A DNA stretch of 64,000 nt. Source: Rhodospirillales bacterium. Lineage in GTDB: Bacteria; Pseudomonadota; Alphaproteobacteria; Micavibrionales; Micavibrionaceae. The DNA lies in NCBI GenBank assembly GCA_020638295.1, contig JACKIU010000002.1, forward strand, positions 248,001-312,000. Reading direction: 5' to 3'. The translations under genes and the position numbers were made by a program. This document shows positions 9,072-17,412 of the stretch, in pieces (positions within the stretch are counted from its first letter, which is position 1; every line of letters starts with the position of its first letter). The notes beneath the pieces were generated by a model. That model worked only from the letters and a program-made list of their open reading frames with translations. It was not told the origin of the DNA and searched no databases.

Positions 9072-9851
9072 TTATTCAGCCGTCGCCTCCACGAAAAACG
9101 CATCATGCGGACCGCTGGGAAGCTGATCGGCGTGATACTTTCTAAGATCCAAACGAAACGGAAACCCGCCATACAGAACCTTTGTTAACCCTGAAGGCTC
9201 CTCTTCAAGAACTTGAATAAGGTTCGGTTCTGTTTGTGCGCGTTTTAGAAAATCTTTTCTCTTATTGTTATGGAATTCAACATAAGGTGGCCACCATATA
9301 TCACGCAAATGCGTTTGGATCTCTTCTCTCAAAACCTGGATATTGACATCCCGAATATCCTTAATGCCTGCGGCCATATCTCGCAGGTTTTTAAACGCAA
9401 AAAAAGTGCATGAAGAAAGATCAGATTGCTCCTGAGCACAACGATCCTGAACTTGATACTCCGGAAGCGTTTTTCGAAGAGAAGACAAAACCACATCAGG
9501 TACAGGGTCCCCATTCGAATTTCTAAACTCTATAGCACTTTTATCAAAATCAATGCATAAAGCCGCTGCATGACGACACCCCCGACGCCTTTGAGATTTC
9601 ATACTTAATTTCACAAGAAGTTTTGGACAATCACCCTTTCTTTCTGCCAGTAACTTTCTCTCAAAGTCTTGCAAAACCTCCGCATCACGAGAAAACTCCC
9701 GCCCATGATGATCAAGGCATGTCGTATCAAGGTCAACCTTATAGAATATATATCGCTTGTCAGGATGCGTAGCCAAAACAAAGACATCCATAAGATATGA
9801 AAACTGCTCTGAATTCAGCATAAACTCTGGATTGGGAATCTGCTTTTTCAT
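9072..9851 (-). CDS. Possible clan CE cysteine protease / YopJ-like acyltransferase (unusual)
   Basis: 259 residues, no signal peptide or membrane segment. I do not recognise it with certainty. Its middle resembles clan CE enzymes (Ulp1/C48, YopJ/C55): His94 in RRGCRHAAALCIDFD, then an acidic or amide residue (Glu108 or Asn111 in AIEFRNSNGD), Gln142, and a candidate nucleophile Cys148 in EQSDLSSCTFFAF. The Gln-to-Cys spacing of six residues equals that of Ulp1, and the His-to-Asn111 spacing equals Ulp1 His-to-Asp. The following WPPYVEFHNNKRKDFL segment resembles the region after the YopJ Cys (LPVTFYKH...). The gene looks more AT-rich than its neighbours, suggesting acquisition. It lies alone between the FNR and cysK genes. 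Function is inferred from motif spacing only. Confidence 0.5.
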   Translation of the reverse strand: MKKQIPNPEFMLNSEQFSYLMDVFVLATHPDKRYIFYKVDLDTTCLDHHGREFSRDAEVLQDFERKLLAERKGDCPKLLVKLSMKSQRRRGCRHAAALCIDFDKSAIEFRNSNGDPVPDVVLSSLRKTLPEYQVQDRCAQEQSDLSSCTFFAFKNLRDMAAGIKDIRDVNIQVLREEIQTHLRDIWWPPYVEFHNNKRKDFLKRAQTEPNLIQVLEEEPSGLTKVLYGGFPFRLDLRKYHADQLPSGPHDAFFVEATAE

Positions 9852-9944
9852 ATAGCAGAACCTACCAAAGACCCTAACTATATGTCAACATAGACATCCA
9901 AGTCGTCACACCCCCAAGGACAATACAGCAACAAAGATAACCGC

Positions 9945-10928
9945 TTAATCCTCAAGATCCTCAAAAAGAGCCGTCGAAATATACCGCTCGGCAATCGAGG
10001 CCAGAATCACCACAATCTGCTTGCCTTTATTTTCCGGCATTTGTGCAACTTTCTTGGCTGCAGCCATCGCTGCACCGGATGAAATACCGCAAGGAATTCC
10101 CTCCAATCGAGCCACCTCGCGCGCCATCGTAATCGCTTCTTCACTGCTCACCTGAATAACCCCGTCGATCAGCGTCGTATCCAGATTTTCAGGCACAAAA
10201 CCCGCGCCGATCCCCTGAATCTTATGCGGCCCCGGATCTCCGCCTGAAATCACCGGGCTTTCTGCCGGCTCAACCGCATACGCTTTAAACTCGGCCTTTT
10301 TCGCCCTCAACACCCGGCTGATCCCGCTGATTGTCCCGCCGGTCCCGACACCGGCGACCAGAATATCCGCCCCGCCATCCGTATCGTTCCAGATTTCAAC
10401 AGCCGTCGTTTCGCTATGAATTTGCGGATTGGCCGGATTATCAAACTGGCTCGGCATAAAAGCGTTTTCATGTTCGGCCAAAATATGCTTGGCCTGCTCA
10501 ATCGCCCCCTTCATCCCCTTTTCGGTCGGCGTCAGCACCAATTCAGCCCCCAGATAACGCAACATCTTGCGCCGTTCCAAAGACATACTCTCCGGCATCG
10601 TCAAAATCAGGCGATACCCCTTGGCCGCCGCGACAAACGCCAGAGAAACCCCCGTATTCCCCGAGGTCGGCTCGATCAGAACGCTTTTGCCCGGCGTAAT
10701 TTTTCCGGCGCGCTCGGCCGCTTCAATCATCGCAAAACCGATCCGATCCTTCACCGAAGAGACCGGATTAAAAAACTCCAGCTTGCACAGAATATCGGCC
10801 TCAAGACCGTATTTGGCCTTAAACTTCGGCACCCGCACCAACGGCGTCGCCCCGATCGTATCGAGGAAATGATCATAAATCTTCCCCCGGCTCTCCGGGT
10901 TTTCTTTTAAAACTTCGCTCATCGTCAT
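9945..10928 (-). CDS. cysK: Cysteine synthase A (O-acetylserine sulfhydrylase)
   Basis: Forms L-cysteine from O-acetylserine and sulfide with pyridoxal phosphate. PLP-binding Lys sits in NPVSSVKDRIG; the substrate loop EPTSGNTGVSLAF and the phosphate-binding GVGTGGTISG are intact. Length (327) is typical. Near the C-terminus the usual PSxGERYLST reads ASIAERYIST, a mild departure. Two close starts exist (ATG at 10928 and at 10922); the AAAGGA site fits the second slightly better. Upstream on the same strand is fdxA, separated by an inverted repeat. Confidence 0.95.
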   Translation of the reverse strand: MTMSEVLKENPESRGKIYDHFLDTIGATPLVRVPKFKAKYGLEADILCKLEFFNPVSSVKDRIGFAMIEAAERAGKITPGKSVLIEPTSGNTGVSLAFVAAAKGYRLILTMPESMSLERRKMLRYLGAELVLTPTEKGMKGAIEQAKHILAEHENAFMPSQFDNPANPQIHSETTAVEIWNDTDGGADILVAGVGTGGTISGISRVLRAKKAEFKAYAVEPAESPVISGGDPGPHKIQGIGAGFVPENLDTTLIDGVIQVSSEEAITMAREVARLEGIPCGISSGAAMAAAKKVAQMPENKGKQIVVILASIAERYISTALFEDLED

Positions 10929-10977
10929 AATCCTTTCTCAGTTTAACTCTCATATAAACAAAGAGAAATGGTGCGAA

Positions 10978-11052
10978 AATAACGGTTTTCGAGAACCGGA
11001 ACGGAATGTACATATCGGTACCTGAGTACCGGAAGCGCAGAAAACCGTTATT
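10978..11052. repeat. Inverted-repeat element between fdxA and cysK
   Basis: A perfect 13-bp inverted repeat (AATAACGGTTTTC / GAAAACCGTTATT) at 10978-10990 and 11040-11052 encloses a second palindrome CGGTAC-CTGA-GTACCG at 11016-11031. The layout (outer arms, a GTACAT core, GGTAC) resembles the inner part of the element at 26.6 kb and, more weakly, the one at 44.1 kb. There is no poly-T tail, so a simple terminator is unlikely. Confidence 0.75.
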
Positions 11053-11072
11053 TACAGCCCATTTATCGCAGT

Positions 11073-11411
11073 TTAATCCCCCTCACCCGGCTCCGCGCTA
11101 AAATGCGCAGGATACTTATCCTTCACATCTTTCATCTTTTCCGCATCGGCCATTGGCGAACGGGTCTGCGTAATATTCGGCCATTTCTCCGAATACTCCT
11201 TGTTCAACTCCAGCCACTTATCCGCCTTGCTGTCTGAATCCGGCAAAATCGCATCAATCGGACATTCCGGCTCACACACCCCGCAATCGATACACTCATC
11301 CGGGCTGATCACCAGCATATTCTCACCCTCGTAAAAACAATCGACCGGGCAAACTTCAACACAATCGGTATATTTGCATTTAATGCACACATCAGTGACC
11401 ACAAAGGTCAT
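11073..11411 (-). CDS. fdxA: Ferredoxin FdxA (7Fe-type, two-cluster)
   Basis: 112-residue soluble electron carrier. The N-terminal half has the pattern CIKCKYTDCVEVCPVDCF, where the spacing favours a [3Fe-4S] cluster, followed by CIDCGVCEPECPIDA for a [4Fe-4S] cluster. The C-terminal helix (KWPNITQTR) is typical of the alphaproteobacterial FdxA group. The start ATG is preceded by AAGGAG at good spacing. Next downstream on the same strand is cysK, with a repeat between them. Confidence 0.95.
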   Translation of the reverse strand: MTFVVTDVCIKCKYTDCVEVCPVDCFYEGENMLVISPDECIDCGVCEPECPIDAILPDSDSKADKWLELNKEYSEKWPNITQTRSPMADAEKMKDVKDKYPAHFSAEPGEGD

Positions 11412-11560
11412 GGCTTGTTCTCCTTATCTTCAATGCGCTTGATTATCCATAGAACCGCATCCCCAGACATTAAGCCTGAGCGCCCCTGAACGCAAGAGTT
11501 TGATCGGTAAATTTTTTGTGAGAAACTGCATACGCCACATAGACGTTCCCCTGTTCGCTC

Positions 11561-11566
11561 TATAAT
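11561..11566 (+). promoter_or_regulatory. TATAAT -10 box placed for a leaderless transcript
   Basis: A perfect TATAAT ends 8 bases before the ATG of the lipoprotein gene, with no Shine-Dalgarno sequence. Transcription would start within a base or two of the ATG. The -35 region is weak (TAGACG at 15 bp). Confidence 0.5.
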
Positions 11567-11574
11567 CTAAACCC

Positions 11575-12120
11575 ATGCGCGCGCCATTTCTTTTAACACT
11601 TTTCTGCCTGCTCCCGGCCCTGCTCGGCGCTTGTTCGCACGACGAACAAACCGCCGAACCGCTCACCCCCATAGACGACCGAATCCTCGACCCGGATGAT
11701 CAAACCATGGCCAGAGCCGTCCACGAATTTTTACAAAGCGTCGGCGCCCCGGTAGCCTCGACCTACAACTACGCTCGCTTCGACCTCAATGGCGATAATC
11801 GCCGCGAAGCGATCGTTTTATTCAAAACCCCTTACGGCTACTGGTGCGACCAACATGGCTGCACCATGCTGGTCCTGCGCGCTCATAACGACCACTTCTC
11901 ACTGGTCAACGCCATCCAGCCCGTGCGCGAACCGGTCTACATCGCGCCGGTCAAAACCAAAGGCTGGAACAATCTGGTCTTGCGCGTTTCAGGCCGCTGG
12001 GACGCAGCCAAAGACGTCGCCATGCTCTACAATGGCCGCCAATACCCGGAAAACCCGGCCCGCCAGCCCGCCTTCTTCAAAGACAATGATGATGATTACA
12101 TTCGGATTCTCTACGAATAA
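11575..12120 (+). CDS. Predicted lipoprotein of unknown function
   Basis: 181 residues. A lipoprotein signal peptide is clear: basic start, hydrophobic core LLTLFCLLPALL, lipobox LGAC with Cys20. The mature part contains an acidic, EF-hand-like stretch DLNGDNRREAIVLF of the kind found in periplasmic proteins with FG-GAP or calcium-type loops, and a cysteine pair (WCDQHGC). I cannot assign a named family. It converges with the TerB-like operon, leaving only 8 bp between stops. An overlapping minus-strand frame (11430-11672) has no coding character. Confidence 0.8.
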   Translation: MRAPFLLTLFCLLPALLGACSHDEQTAEPLTPIDDRILDPDDQTMARAVHEFLQSVGAPVASTYNYARFDLNGDNRREAIVLFKTPYGYWCDQHGCTMLVLRAHNDHFSLVNAIQPVREPVYIAPVKTKGWNNLVLRVSGRWDAAKDVAMLYNGRQYPENPARQPAFFKDNDDDYIRILYE

Positions 12121-12128
12121 ACCGCACG

Positions 12129-12608
12129 TTACTTCTTAAACCGCCGCTTCATAAACGCATCGCGATAAGAATACACTGAATCCTTAAAACTTTTCTTCTT
12201 CGTCGCATGCGCAAAAACCGGCGCCGCCTCTTCATCCTCAAGCTCCAGCTTGACGCTACCAACCAGATCGTCGAGATCGGTCGATTGCAAATGCAATTCC
12301 TTAAGCTTCAGCATTACCGCCTGTTCTTCCTTGCCGTACTCCCCATCAATATGCACAAGATCCCGCGCAAACTGAAAAAACTGCGCCTGATCATGTACAT
12401 CGGTAACCTTGGCAAACATCTCTTCGATATCCTGCGGGGTTTTTACATCGTCGTTCAAAATCGCCTGTTGCTCAACCGAAAATGGAATATCATCCAGCGC
12501 TTCAGCCATAAACCGCAGCTCTTCATTCGTCACCACATCATCCGCATGCGCCACCGCAAACAAGGTTCGCCACATATAAAACTGACTCTCTGTTACACCA
12601 TCCAACAT
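12129..12608 (-). CDS. TerB-like helical protein, paralogue 1 (last of three)
   Basis: 159 residues with the all-helical TerB/DjlA-like fold pattern: YMWRTLFAVAHADDVVTNEE, where an aromatic/basic helix is followed by acidic residues that in tellurite-resistance TerB bind metal, and a second acidic repeat LVHIDGEYGKEE. It is the last gene of a minus-strand run starting with carbonic anhydrase. The GGAGGAG ribosome-binding site overlaps the end of the preceding TerB-like gene. The two upstream genes are clear paralogues. No other ter genes are nearby, so tellurite resistance should not be assumed. Confidence 0.75.
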   Translation of the reverse strand: MLDGVTESQFYMWRTLFAVAHADDVVTNEELRFMAEALDDIPFSVEQQAILNDDVKTPQDIEEMFAKVTDVHDQAQFFQFARDLVHIDGEYGKEEQAVMLKLKELHLQSTDLDDLVGSVKLELEDEEAAPVFAHATKKKSFKDSVYSYRDAFMKRRFKK

Positions 12609-12609
12609 T

Positions 12610-13080
12610 CTACTCCTCCAACACTCCCAACAAACGTTTCAAACTCACCAGTTCTCTGGCTCTTTCTTCAAGCAACCGCTCTTCTTTCAACCGGGTCAAA
12701 TCAAACGCTCCACGGCTTTGCCGAACCATCTCGCGCAAAGCCTCCGGATTAACGCGCCCCATCTGAATTCCTTTGAGCCTGTCGAAAATTTCCTCTTCCT
12801 GCTGATCAAAATCACCGTCACACCAGACCATTAACCGCGCAAATCCAAAAAACTCACTTTGATCGGCTGGGTCGGCAATCTGTTCAAACATCTCTTCGAT
12901 ATCCTGCGCCTCAAGCAGATCCTGACGCAGCACCGCTTTCTGCTCCTCAGAAAACGGCACACTCTCCAGATAACGCCCGGCCAGCGCTTGTTCCTCATCC
13001 GTCACAACACGATCAATATGCGCCAGCGCAAACACCGCCCGCCACATATAAAACCGACTCTCGGAAACGCCACCCGACAT
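12610..13080 (-). CDS. TerB-like helical protein, paralogue 2
   Basis: 156 residues, same architecture as the neighbours: YMWRAVFALAHIDRVVTDEE near the N-terminus and LMVWCDGDFDQQEEE in the second half, each pairing a hydrophobic helix with a cluster of Asp/Glu. It is separated from the downstream paralogue by one base and from the upstream one by three, so all are co-transcribed. Its N-terminus (MSGGVSESRFYMWR) is strongly similar to that of paralogue 1 (MLDGVTESQFYMWR), pointing to recent duplication. Cellular role unknown. Confidence 0.75.
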   Translation of the reverse strand: MSGGVSESRFYMWRAVFALAHIDRVVTDEEQALAGRYLESVPFSEEQKAVLRQDLLEAQDIEEMFEQIADPADQSEFFGFARLMVWCDGDFDQQEEEIFDRLKGIQMGRVNPEALREMVRQSRGAFDLTRLKEERLLEERARELVSLKRLLGVLEE

Positions 13081-13083
13081 CTT

Positions 13084-13587
13084 CTATCTCCCCATATGCC
13101 CGTAAAATGAAATCATCTGATAAATCACCTGCTTAACCATCTCTTCTTCAGGATTTTGCGCCTCTTCACCCAACGGCAAATCCGGCTTGCGCGTCATCCA
13201 GCGCAAATCACCTTCGTACTGAACAACATCATCGCCCAATTCATCCTTAATCGCTTCAATGGCCGCTAACTCATCCTCATGCAACACACCGTCCGACCAA
13301 ATCACAATCCGCGCCAATCGGAAAAACTGCGCCCGGTACGACGGACCTTCAACCCTGAAAAACAGCACCCGCACATCCCCGGCCTTGCGCAAATCCTCAT
13401 CCACCGTTTCCCGTTGCGCTTCACTGAAATTAAAAATCTCCATGACCCGGGCAATCAAACCCCGCTCCGCCGCATCAATCTCGCCATCGACATGCGCCAG
13501 CGCAAACACCGCCCGCCACAGCGCAAACATCGCCTCATCCGGAGCCTGCGCAGCGTGATATTGAATTTCAGTAAGAAGTTTCTCCAT
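13084..13587 (-). CDS. TerB-like helical protein, paralogue 3 (first of three)
   Basis: 167 residues, the most diverged of the three: ALWRAVFALAHVDGEIDAAE gives the first acidic motif and IVIWSDGVLHEDE the second. Its ATG overlaps the TGA of the upstream carbonic anhydrase gene by one base (TGATG), and a GGGGA site lies in the anhydrase coding end. This shows translational coupling of a periplasmic carbonic anhydrase to a cytoplasmic TerB-like protein. Role unknown. Confidence 0.75.
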   Translation of the reverse strand: MEKLLTEIQYHAAQAPDEAMFALWRAVFALAHVDGEIDAAERGLIARVMEIFNFSEAQRETVDEDLRKAGDVRVLFFRVEGPSYRAQFFRLARIVIWSDGVLHEDELAAIEAIKDELGDDVVQYEGDLRWMTRKPDLPLGEEAQNPEEEMVKQVIYQMISFYGHMGR

Positions 13588-14507
13588 CAGTCCCCGGTGA
13601 TAACACGCTCATTCAGTGACTGCACCGGCCGGGCGTTCACGGGAAACAGCGCCTGAAAAGCCTTAAGCTGCATCTCGGAAATCTCGATCGGCTCCTTCAA
13701 CACGTGCCAGCGCACACCTTCGCTACAAGGCGGCGTGGTCAACGATCCGTCATATTTGTAATACTCCAAAGATACAGGCATCAAATCCGCCGCATTGATC
13801 TCAACACTGTCGATATGTTTGCTTCCCCCGGCTTCGATCGGCGCATTCTGCCAGATTCCTTCAATCACCGGGTTATGCGCCCCGATCTTCATCATCGCGC
13901 CAATCACCGCCAACGTCCCGTCATCGGCCTTATGCACAAAATGCACCTCCATCGGATACGGCGCACCATCCAGATAATGCTCGCTCGGCGTATGAAAATG
14001 CAACTGCAAGAGATTGTAATGCGCACCGTCGGCATCAAATCCGCTGCCCGGCGCAATATTCACCTGAATCGTATGCCCGTTATTGACCACTTCCAAAGGC
14101 GACGGCTTATAGGACGGCAGTATGTCGGGTACGTCTTCCTGCAAAAACTGCGCAATATTGATCGGCGATTGCGCCTGACCGCTCGCGCACAGCCCGTAAG
14201 ACTCATCCAGCGTCCCCCAATAGGGCGCGGCCTCACCCCCCGCATATCCCCAGTGCGCCCCGCCATGCGCTGGCGCATGCGCAACAACCGGTGCCCCAGT
14301 CTCGGCAGGCGCCGCATGCGCATTCTCTGCATACATTTCATGCCCGGCGGCTGGCTCAGCCTCGGCTTTCAACACGCCATCCGCAGTTTCCTCAACGACC
14401 TGCTGCACAGCGCTCTCGGCTGTATCCACCACATGAACCACATCGTCCGCCCAAACAGGCGCAACAAAAACAAACGGTAAAACAGTGCTTAAAAGAATTT
14501 TTTTCAT
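13587..14507 (-). CDS. Periplasmic alpha-type carbonic anhydrase
   Basis: Catalyses CO2 hydration to bicarbonate. With the start at 14507 (ATG after GGGGATCGCC) there is a signal peptide KKILLSTVLPFVFVAPVWA, an acidic, Ala/Glu-rich linker of about 60 residues, then the alpha-carbonic anhydrase domain. Visible are SGQAQSPINI, the zinc ligands in LQLHFHTPSEH and MEVHFVH, and LTTPPCSEGVRWHV near the end. A start 6 codons upstream (14525) is possible but spoils the signal peptide. The gene heads an operon with three TerB-like genes. Confidence 0.93.
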   Translation of the reverse strand: MKKILLSTVLPFVFVAPVWADDVVHVVDTAESAVQQVVEETADGVLKAEAEPAAGHEMYAENAHAAPAETGAPVVAHAPAHGGAHWGYAGGEAAPYWGTLDESYGLCASGQAQSPINIAQFLQEDVPDILPSYKPSPLEVVNNGHTIQVNIAPGSGFDADGAHYNLLQLHFHTPSEHYLDGAPYPMEVHFVHKADDGTLAVIGAMMKIGAHNPVIEGIWQNAPIEAGGSKHIDSVEINAADLMPVSLEYYKYDGSLTTPPCSEGVRWHVLKEPIEISEMQLKAFQALFPVNARPVQSLNERVITGD

Positions 14508-14618
14508 CGGCGATCCCCACTTCAATCCGGTTCAAACTTTTGCGTAACTCAAGTGTACAAGCTCTCATAGAAAATAAAAGGGCAAAAAACAAAATAAACT
14601 TTACATATCGCAAATCCC

Positions 14619-14990
14619 ATGTTAAAGAAACAGCCCATGACCAACGACACAACACCCATACGAAAAAAAGCCGCAGACGCAGCTCTTTACGGCCATTACG
14701 CAGAAGCCGTGATGATCATGGCCGAGGGCATCGCCGAACAAAACAGAACCTTCGATGATTGGCTCGAATTAGTCAAATATTTAAGCCTTTCAAGGGCTTG
14801 GTTACAAGCCGACTGCGTCGCAGAAACCGCCTTCAACAAAATTAACACCCCCAAACAACGCCGTCGCTTTAACGAACTACAAGAACGCTTTAAACCACCC
14901 AAACTCACCAACCTTATTAGAGGTTCACAATTTGGTGGCACATCCCCGCCTAAAAAAGAGCCGGTTGACGATCATAAACATTCACCTTAA
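14619..14990 (+). CDS. Hypothetical small helical protein
   Basis: 123 residues, rich in Ala, Lys and Glu. The first part (AADAALYGHYAEAVMIMAEGIAEQ) looks like one or two TPR-type helix pairs, the C-terminus is basic and disordered. No family recognised. Two starts are possible, 14619 and 14637; neither has a strong ribosome-binding site. It lies directly before trmFO on the same strand with 9 bp between, so co-transcription is likely. Confidence 0.6.
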   Translation: MLKKQPMTNDTTPIRKKAADAALYGHYAEAVMIMAEGIAEQNRTFDDWLELVKYLSLSRAWLQADCVAETAFNKINTPKQRRRFNELQERFKPPKLTNLIRGSQFGGTSPPKKEPVDDHKHSP

Positions 14991-14999
14991 AACCGCGGA

Positions 15000-16424
15000 A
15001 TGACGAAAACCATTCACATCATTGGCGCAGGCCTTGCCGGTTCCGAAGCCGCATGGCAGGCCGCACGCATGGGCGTGCCGGTGATTCTGCACGAGATGCG
15101 CCCCGATAAAGGCACCCCCGCCCACCACACCGGCAACTGCGCCGAACTGGTCTGCTCGAACTCTTTCCGCTCCGACGATGCACAGTACAATGCGGTCGGC
15201 CTGCTGCACGAAGAAATGCGCCGGATGAATTCCCTCATCATGCGCGAAGGCCAAAAAGCCGCCGTCCCCGCTGGCGGCGCGCTCGCAGTCGATCGCGATA
15301 TATTCTCCGAAGGCGTCACCAAAGCCCTCCAAAACCACCCAAATATCACAATCGAAACCGGCGAAATCACACAAATTCCCAAAGACTGGGACAATGTCAT
15401 CATCGCCACCGGCCCACTGACCTCCGATGCACTGGCCGCACAAATCGCGACTATGACCGGCGAGAAGGAACTCGCCTTCTTCGATGCCATCGCCCCCATC
15501 GTCCACCGTGAAAGCATCAATATGAACATCGCCTGGATGCAATCACGCTACGATAAAGCCGAAGGGCTGGGCACCGGAAAAGACTACATCAACTGCCCGA
15601 TGACCAAAGATCAGTACGACGCCTTCATCGCCGAACTCACCACGGCCGAATATGGCCTGTTCAAAGAATGGGAACTCCCCTCCGGCGCACAAACACTGGC
15701 CGAAGCCGAAATCGACACGCCTTATTTCGACGGCTGCATGCCAATTGAAATCATGGCCGCGCGCGGGCATGAAACCTTGCGTTTTGGCCCAATGAAGCCG
15801 GTCGGCCTCACCAACCCGCACGTCCCTGAAGGCCGCGAACATCAGCCCCACGCCATCGTCCAGCTCCGCCAGGACAACGCGCTGGGCACGCTCTACAACA
15901 TCGTCGGCTTCCAGACTAAAATGAAATGGGGCGAACAAACCCGCATTTTCCGCATGATCCCCGGCCTCGAAAATGCTGAGTTCGCGCGCCTCGGCGGCTT
16001 GCACCGCAACACCTTTATCAATTCGCCAAAACTCCTAGATACCCAGCTCCGCCTAAAATCTCGCCCGCAAATCCGCTTTGCCGGACAAATCACAGGCTGC
16101 GAAGGCTATGTCGAAAGCGCCGCCGTCGGCCTGATGACCGGCCGTATGGCCGCAGCCCAAGCCCTCGGCCAAACCTTCGAAACGCCGCCCATCACCACCG
16201 CCCACGGCGCATTGTTAAACCACATCACCGGCGGCGCCGATGCCAAAACCTTCCAACCGATGAACGTCAATTTCGGCCTCTTTCCACCTCCAGAAAACCC
16301 GTTCGTCGAAATGCCGGGCGGCAAACGCAAAAAACTGCGCGGCAAAGACCGTAAAAAGGCCTATACTGACCGCGCCCTTACCGACCTCAATGAATGGCTG
16401 AACAATGACCGCAAAGCTGCCTGA
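15000..16424 (+). CDS. trmFO: tRNA (uracil-54-C5)-methyltransferase, FADH2- and folate-dependent (TrmFO)
   Basis: Makes ribothymidine at position 54 of the T-loop using methylenetetrahydrofolate and FADH2. The N-terminus has the FAD fold motif IHIIGAGLAGSEAAWQAA followed by HEMRPDKGTPAHHTG and the conserved Cys segment ELVCSNSFRSD; GFQTKMKWGEQTRIFRMIPGL and FAGQITGCEGYVESAAVG are family landmarks. The length of 474 is normal. TrmFO replaces TrmA in many alphaproteobacteria and Gram-positives. Its 3' end overlaps the next gene by 20 bp. Confidence 0.96.
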   Translation: MTKTIHIIGAGLAGSEAAWQAARMGVPVILHEMRPDKGTPAHHTGNCAELVCSNSFRSDDAQYNAVGLLHEEMRRMNSLIMREGQKAAVPAGGALAVDRDIFSEGVTKALQNHPNITIETGEITQIPKDWDNVIIATGPLTSDALAAQIATMTGEKELAFFDAIAPIVHRESINMNIAWMQSRYDKAEGLGTGKDYINCPMTKDQYDAFIAELTTAEYGLFKEWELPSGAQTLAEAEIDTPYFDGCMPIEIMAARGHETLRFGPMKPVGLTNPHVPEGREHQPHAIVQLRQDNALGTLYNIVGFQTKMKWGEQTRIFRMIPGLENAEFARLGGLHRNTFINSPKLLDTQLRLKSRPQIRFAGQITGCEGYVESAAVGLMTGRMAAAQALGQTFETPPITTAHGALLNHITGGADAKTFQPMNVNFGLFPPPENPFVEMPGGKRKKLRGKDRKKAYTDRALTDLNEWLNNDRKAA

Positions 16425-17070
16425 TGAATATGTTGTCCTCCTCCACGGCATCCTGCGCTCAAAGCTCGACATGCTCCCGCTGGAAAAATTCCTTGAAAAG
16501 CATGGCTATGAAACCATAAACATTCTCTACCCCTCGCGGGAAATGAGCCTTGAAGACATCACCGGTTTCGTCAAAGACACAATCGAAAACCATCCCGGCT
16601 ACAATAAAGAACGCAGGCTAAATTTCGTGACCCACTCAATGGGCGGCTTGATCGCCCGCTATTACATCGCCACGCACAAACCCGCCAACCTTGGCCGCGT
16701 GGTGATGCTCAGCCCGCCGAACACGGGCAGCGAATTCGCCGATTTCCTTGATGAGAATAAATGGCTCGGCCCGGCCTTTCGCGCCATTTTCGGCCCCGCC
16801 GGGGCGCAACTTAAAACCACGCACAAACATATCGATGGCGACATCACCTATCCGCTGGGCGTCATCGCCGGCAGCGCCTCGATCAACCCGCTCGCCCCAT
16901 GGGTGTTGGACGGACAGCACGATGGCATCGTGCCCGTTGAGCGCACGAAAATAGACGGCATGAGCGACCATATCGTCATCCCGGCCACACACAGTTTCAT
17001 GATGTTCAACCCCGATGTGATGAAGCAAACATTATATTTTCTGGAAAACGGCGCTTTTAAACGCGATTAA
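16405..17070 (+). CDS. Alpha/beta hydrolase, lipase/esterase-like
   Basis: 221 residues with the alpha/beta hydrolase landmarks: oxyanion motif VVLLHGILRS at the N-terminus, nucleophile elbow THSMGG (Gly-X-Ser-X-Gly type, with Thr-His before Ser), a DGQHDGIVPVER segment supplying the acid, and IPATHSFMMFN supplying the catalytic His. No signal peptide. Similar proteins are annotated as triacylglycerol lipase-like or esterase; the substrate cannot be told. The ATG lies inside the trmFO end, implying coupling. Confidence 0.82.
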   Translation: MTAKLPDEYVVLLHGILRSKLDMLPLEKFLEKHGYETINILYPSREMSLEDITGFVKDTIENHPGYNKERRLNFVTHSMGGLIARYYIATHKPANLGRVVMLSPPNTGSEFADFLDENKWLGPAFRAIFGPAGAQLKTTHKHIDGDITYPLGVIAGSASINPLAPWVLDGQHDGIVPVERTKIDGMSDHIVIPATHSFMMFNPDVMKQTLYFLENGAFKRD

Positions 17071-17336
17071 AGCAATTTATCAACCCGCCGACGATCCGCC
17101 GACAAAGTCTCGCCCAGTTGCTCTTGCAAAATCGTCCGCGTCTCCTTGGCCGTCTGCTCGGCCTGCTGCTCAGACTGCAACGCCAGCGCCTCTTGCGAAA
17201 TCCGCACCTCATCACCCGCCGCCGCAGCGCCGCGCGCCGGTCCAGTACGCTCTTCATCGACTGGCTTGTTATTTTGTGCGCGGTTGGTCGCCGTTAAATT
17301 TTGCGGCCCACCGGCTCCATTGATTGAATCAACCAT
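17067..17336 (-). CDS. Small hypothetical protein, coiled-coil prone
   Basis: 89 residues. The N-terminal third is Gly/Asn rich and the C-terminal half (ALALQSEQQAEQTAKETRT) is a predicted amphipathic helix with heptad-like spacing. The start ATG is preceded by TAGGGG at good spacing, which supports it as a real gene. It converges with the hydrolase gene and overlaps it by 4 bp. Family not recognised. Confidence 0.6.
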   Translation of the reverse strand: MVDSINGAGGPQNLTATNRAQNNKPVDEERTGPARGAAAAGDEVRISQEALALQSEQQAEQTAKETRTILQEQLGETLSADRRRVDKLL

Positions 17337-17412
17337 ATTGCACCCCTAACGCAGCTAAAAGTCCATAACCCCAACATTATAACAATAAAAATGTTAAAAT
17401 TCAATTACATAG

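Noticed and set aside
10978..11052. Rho-independent terminator of fdxA
   Set aside because: The inverted repeat has a 49-bp loop and no T run; it fits the dispersed-repeat pattern better.
11430..11672. 80-codon minus-strand frame overlapping the lipoprotein gene
   Set aside because: It overlaps a lipoprotein with a good signal peptide and a TATAAT promoter on the other strand; no ribosome-binding site or domain.
13704..14480. 258-codon plus-strand frame opposite carbonic anhydrase
   Set aside because: Carbonic anhydrase is certain by its zinc motifs; the antisense frame has an Arg/His/Ile bias typical of a shadow.
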